Source: Pedobacter schmidteae (lineage in GTDB: Bacteria; Bacteroidota; Bacteroidia; Sphingobacteriales; Sphingobacteriaceae). From it: DNA of 18,455 nt. Each line of letters starts with the position of its first letter. Positions within the stretch are counted from its first letter, which is position 1. Location of the stretch: assembly GCA_945906015.1 (NCBI GenBank), contig CAMDQV010000010.1, positions 1 through 18,455 of the forward strand, given 5' to 3'. The notes beneath the pieces are model-generated. The model was not told the origin of the DNA, made no database searches, and worked only from the letters and a program-made list of their open reading frames with translations. The position numbers and the translations under genes were made by a program. This document shows, in pieces, positions 16,476 to 18,455 of this stretch.

Positions 16476-16518
16476 AAACGGAGATCCCAATCGCAAGAGT
16501 AAGGTCTCCGTTTTTTTT
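16476..16518 (+). terminator. Intrinsic terminator of the candidate RNA
   Basis: AAACGGAGA (16476-16484) pairs perfectly with TCTCCGTTT (16505-16513); two further C-G pairs extend the stem after a bulged T. Eight T residues run from 16511 to 16518. It ends transcription 57 bases before the phoH ATG. Confidence 0.85.
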
Positions 16519-16575
16519 ATATATTTTCCAGTTTTCGTTTAATCCTTCCATCGATTTTCTTTAATTTTACATCAA

Positions 16576-17922
16576 ATGAAAAAAGACTATTCAATGGATT
16601 ACAAAGGTAAAATCTTTGTTCTGGACACATCCGTTATTCTTTATGACCACGATGCATTACAGAACTTTAAAGAGCACGATGTAGCCATCCCTATCCAGGT
16701 ACTTGAAGAATTGGATAATTTAAAAAGTGGAAACGATACCCGAAATTATGAGGCAAGAAGCTTTATACGGCTCATGGACGAACTATCCAGGAATAGCCTG
16801 ATCAATAAGTGGCTACCATTAAAAGGGAAGGGCAGAGGCAATTTCAAAGTGGTTATGGATGATATTCCAGGTATAACCAATGCAGAGAAAATCTTTGGGG
16901 AAGGAAAATTTGATCATAGAATATTAAATGCGGCATTGAGTCTGCAGGAGCAATATCCCACAAAAAAAATCATTCTTGTTTCAAAAGATATTTGTCTTAG
17001 ACTAAAAGCAAAAGCACTAAATCTTTTTTCTGAAGATTATCAGACAGGAAAGATAAAAAATGTAGAAGAACTCTATACAGGCAAAACAATAATTCATAAA
17101 GTACCCAATAAATTATTGGATGAATTGATAAAAAAGAAGGTTTTACCAATTTCGTCTATCGGTATAAAAATCATTCAGGATAATAATTTCTATATACTCA
17201 ATGGTAAAAATATGACTGTTGGTGCCTATTATGATTATAAGACTTCAGAATTCAGATACATACCAAACCAGGCGGTATCCAATATTGAGCCAAGAAATCC
17301 GGAGCAGTCATTTGCAATCCATGCGTTATTAAATCCAGCAATTAAACTTGTTACCATACAAGGTAACGCAGGAACCGGTAAAACCCTGCTGGCATTGGCC
17401 AGTGCACTCGAACAAAGAAAGAACTATAGGCAGATCTTTGTTACTAGACCCATAGTACCATTAAGCAATAAAGATATTGGGTTTCTACCTGGAGATATAA
17501 AATCGAAAATTGATCCTTACATGGCTCCAATATGGGATAACCTTAAATTTATAAAGGATCAACTTGGGGATGATGAAAAAGGACAAGCTAAAATTGATGA
17601 ACTGGTATCTACTGAGAAAATATCAATAACTCCATTAACATATATCAGAGGCAGGACTTTAACCAAGATATTTTTTATTGTTGATGAAGCTCAGAACCTT
17701 ACTCCTCATGAAATTAAAACTATTATTTCTAGAGCCGGAGAAGAAACTAAAATAGTATTTACCGGTGATATCTACCAAATTGATACTCCATATTTAGATG
17801 CAGAGAGTAATGGTTTGTCATATTTGATAGACAAAGCTAAAAATCATCCTCTTTATGCTCACATAACTCTTCAAAAAGGAGAGCGAAGTGAACTGGCCAA
17901 TCTGGCAAATGATTTCTTATAA
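16576..17922 (+). CDS. PIN domain-containing PhoH family ATPase (PhoH2/YlaK type)
   Basis: 448 residues. N-terminal PIN ribonuclease domain (about 11-155) with acidic residues D17 (VLDTSV), E44/E45, D113 and D138 placed as in active PIN nucleases; C-terminal PhoH NTPase domain (about 235-448) with Walker A GNAGTGKT (263-270) and Walker B FFIVDEAQ (366-373), followed by FTGDIYQID (395-403). Characterised PIN-PhoH proteins couple ATP hydrolysis to RNA unwinding and cleavage; the mycobacterial PhoH2 is linked to a small upstream antitoxin-like gene. Start chosen at 16576, with a second in-frame ATG six codons later (16594) that would still keep the PIN domain. It follows the candidate RNA and converges on cspA through a shared terminator. 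Confidence 0.92.
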   Translation: MKKDYSMDYKGKIFVLDTSVILYDHDALQNFKEHDVAIPIQVLEELDNLKSGNDTRNYEARSFIRLMDELSRNSLINKWLPLKGKGRGNFKVVMDDIPGITNAEKIFGEGKFDHRILNAALSLQEQYPTKKIILVSKDICLRLKAKALNLFSEDYQTGKIKNVEELYTGKTIIHKVPNKLLDELIKKKVLPISSIGIKIIQDNNFYILNGKNMTVGAYYDYKTSEFRYIPNQAVSNIEPRNPEQSFAIHALLNPAIKLVTIQGNAGTGKTLLALASALEQRKNYRQIFVTRPIVPLSNKDIGFLPGDIKSKIDPYMAPIWDNLKFIKDQLGDDEKGQAKIDELVSTEKISITPLTYIRGRTLTKIFFIVDEAQNLTPHEIKTIISRAGEETKIVFTGDIYQIDTPYLDAESNGLSYLIDKAKNHPLYAHITLQKGERSELANLANDFL

Positions 17923-17940
17923 GATTATTTGTTTTTAAAT

Positions 17941-17973
17941 AAGAAAAGCATACCAATAAGGTATGCTTTTCTT
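17941..17973. terminator. Bidirectional terminator between phoH and the first cold-shock gene
   Basis: AAGAAAAGCATACC (17941-17954) and GGTATGCTTTTCTT (17960-17973) form a perfect 14-bp stem with an AATAA loop. The A- and T-rich outer arms give U-rich ends on both strands, so it can serve both convergent genes. Confidence 0.85.
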
Positions 17974-17994
17974 TGTTCAAATGATTTATGTTGA

Positions 17995-18189
17995 TTATCC
18001 AACAACTTTCACATTAACGGCATTTAGACCTTTTTTACCGTTCTCTACTTCGTATTCAACACTGTCGTTCTCACGAATTCTGTCGATTAAACCTGATGAA
18101 TGAACGAAAATTTCTGAATCACCATTTGAAGGGACGATAAATCCAAACCCTTTTGTTTCGTTAAAAAATTTTACTGTACCTGATTGCAT
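17995..18189 (-). CDS. Cold-shock domain protein (CspA family), first copy
   Basis: 64 residues, a single cold-shock OB-fold that binds single-stranded RNA and DNA and melts RNA secondary structure. The start 'GTVKFFN' (4-10), RNP1 KGFGFI (13-18) and RNP2 EIFVHSS (26-32) are present; RNP2 has Ser in place of the usual second aromatic, as in other Bacteroidetes members. The AT-rich upstream sequence shows no Shine-Dalgarno. The next minus-strand gene is a close paralogue, and a terminator lies between them. The start ATG (18189) follows a long AT-rich leader region. Confidence 0.95.
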   Translation of the reverse strand: MQSGTVKFFNETKGFGFIVPSNGDSEIFVHSSGLIDRIRENDSVEYEVENGKKGLNAVNVKVVG

Positions 18190-18275
18190 TGCTTTGTTTT
18201 TTAATTATATAATAATTGAAGATACTCAAATAGATTGAATATGAATATATTTTAATTATTTTAGAAATATGTATA
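18190..18275 (-). other. 5' region of the first cold-shock gene
   Basis: This 86-base AT-rich segment lies between the first cold-shock gene and the terminator of the second copy and must hold the promoter and leader. I see no perfect TAnnTTTG; a minus-strand CTATTTGAG near 18219-18227 is a poor match. Confidence 0.4.
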
Positions 18276-18313
18276 AACAAGAAAAGCATGTCTCGCGACA
18301 TGCTTTTCTTGTT
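18276..18313 (-). terminator. Terminator of the second cold-shock gene
   Basis: A 17-bp perfect stem, 18276-18292 with 18297-18313, loop TCGC. It shares the AAGAAAAGCAT/ATGCTTTTCTT base of the terminator at 17941 but has different pairs near the loop (GTC/GAC instead of ACC/GGT). On the minus strand the A-rich arm becomes the T-rich tail. Confidence 0.8.
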
Positions 18314-18330
18314 CAATGATTTATGTTGAT

Positions 18331-18455
18331 TTAATAAACAACTTTCACATTAACAGCGTTAAGGCCTTTTTTGCCACGCTCAACTTCATACTCAACCTTA
18401 TCGTTTTCACGAATTTGATCAATTAGACCAGATGAATGAACGAATACATCTTCAC
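18331..18455 (-). CDS. Cold-shock domain protein (CspA family), second copy, C-terminal part
   Basis: The stop is at 18331-18333 and the frame runs off the window end, leaving the last 40 residues. They include the RNP2 motif DVFVHSS and 'GLIDQIREND' and differ from the first copy at 7 of 40 positions (33 identical). The conserved base pattern extends past the stop into the following terminator, so the two genes look like a tandem duplicate. The start and RNP1 lie outside the window. Confidence 0.9.
   Translation of the reverse strand, partial: EDVFVHSSGLIDQIRENDKVEYEVERGKKGLNAVNVKVVY

Larger units (their letters stand above)
16185..16518 (+). ncRNA. Candidate structured non-coding RNA of unknown family
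   Basis: A ~330-base non-coding stretch with clearly higher GC than the sequence before it, a candidate promoter at its head and a strong terminator at its end. Visible helices: TATCC (16218-16222) with GGATA (16257-16261) enclosing GAAGC (16231-16235) with GCTTC (16242-16246); GATC-GTGA-GATC around 16287-16298 (a GNRA loop); AGTTT-GAAA-AAACT around 16397-16410 (another GNRA loop); and a 12-bp stem 16446-16473 with a TACG loop. GAAGC and TATCC could instead pair with GCTTC and GGATA at 16381-16390, so alternative folds are possible. It lacks the conserved core of RNase P RNA, the ends of tmRNA and the SRP Alu/S-domain signature. A 6S-like RNA is possible but I cannot identify it. It could also act as a leader of phoH. 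Confidence 0.5.

Noticed and set aside
16185..16518. RNase P RNA, tmRNA or SRP RNA identity for the RNA region
   Set aside because: The RNase P core (GAGGAAAGTCC), the tmRNA acceptor ends and CCA, and the SRP GGAAGCAGC-like signature are not found.

Overview
The window is an ordinary stretch of chromosome from a low-GC (mid-30s %) member of the Bacteroidetes, most likely near Cytophagales; that placement is inferred from gene content and promoter style. Evidence includes: a futalosine-pathway MqnA, the xerD/aroQ divergent pair, a nucleoid-associated YejK-like protein, a PIN-PhoH ATPase and a WbqC-like protein typical of Bacteroidetes; near absence of Shine-Dalgarno sequences; and promoters of the Bacteroidetes type (TTG or TTTG, about 18-24 bases, then TAnnTTTG), clearest upstream of the nucleoside phosphorylase gene, aroQ and bioB. 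I see no tRNA, rRNA, insertion sequence, prophage or CRISPR array.

Layout. 1-492: 3' end of mqnA (+). 503-3945: four minus-strand genes, read ribD -> DMT transporter -> YigZ/IMPACT protein -> nucleoside phosphorylase; the first three are tightly packed, the last has its own promoter. 4060-6028 (+): prmC (release factor methyltransferase) and a nucleoid-associated protein, convergent with xerD (6030-6929, -). aroQ (6971-7384, +) diverges from xerD and overlaps tail-to-tail with a family 2 glycosyltransferase, which is translationally coupled to an LpxL/HtrB-type acyltransferase (8388-9278, -). 9387-11123 (+): WbqC-like protein and a CorA channel, followed by an MgtE channel (11220-12569) and biotin synthase (12645-13637). 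13738-15852 (-): a large FUSC-type membrane protein.

15853-16575 is the one long non-coding stretch. Its first half is very AT-rich. Its second half (about 16185-16518) has higher GC, several predicted hairpins and a strong intrinsic terminator, and looks like an unannotated structured RNA gene. It is followed by the PIN-PhoH gene (16576-17922, +), a bidirectional terminator, and two tandem cold-shock genes on the minus strand, the second cut by the window end. The cold-shock pair, with its terminators, looks like a tandem duplication.

The genes are mostly housekeeping: cofactor synthesis (menaquinone, riboflavin, biotin), shikimate pathway, translation termination, chromosome dimer resolution, envelope lipid/glycan assembly, Mg2+ uptake, RNA metabolism and cold/stress RNA chaperones. 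No obvious new multi-gene system is visible; the best candidate for something undescribed is the RNA upstream of phoH.
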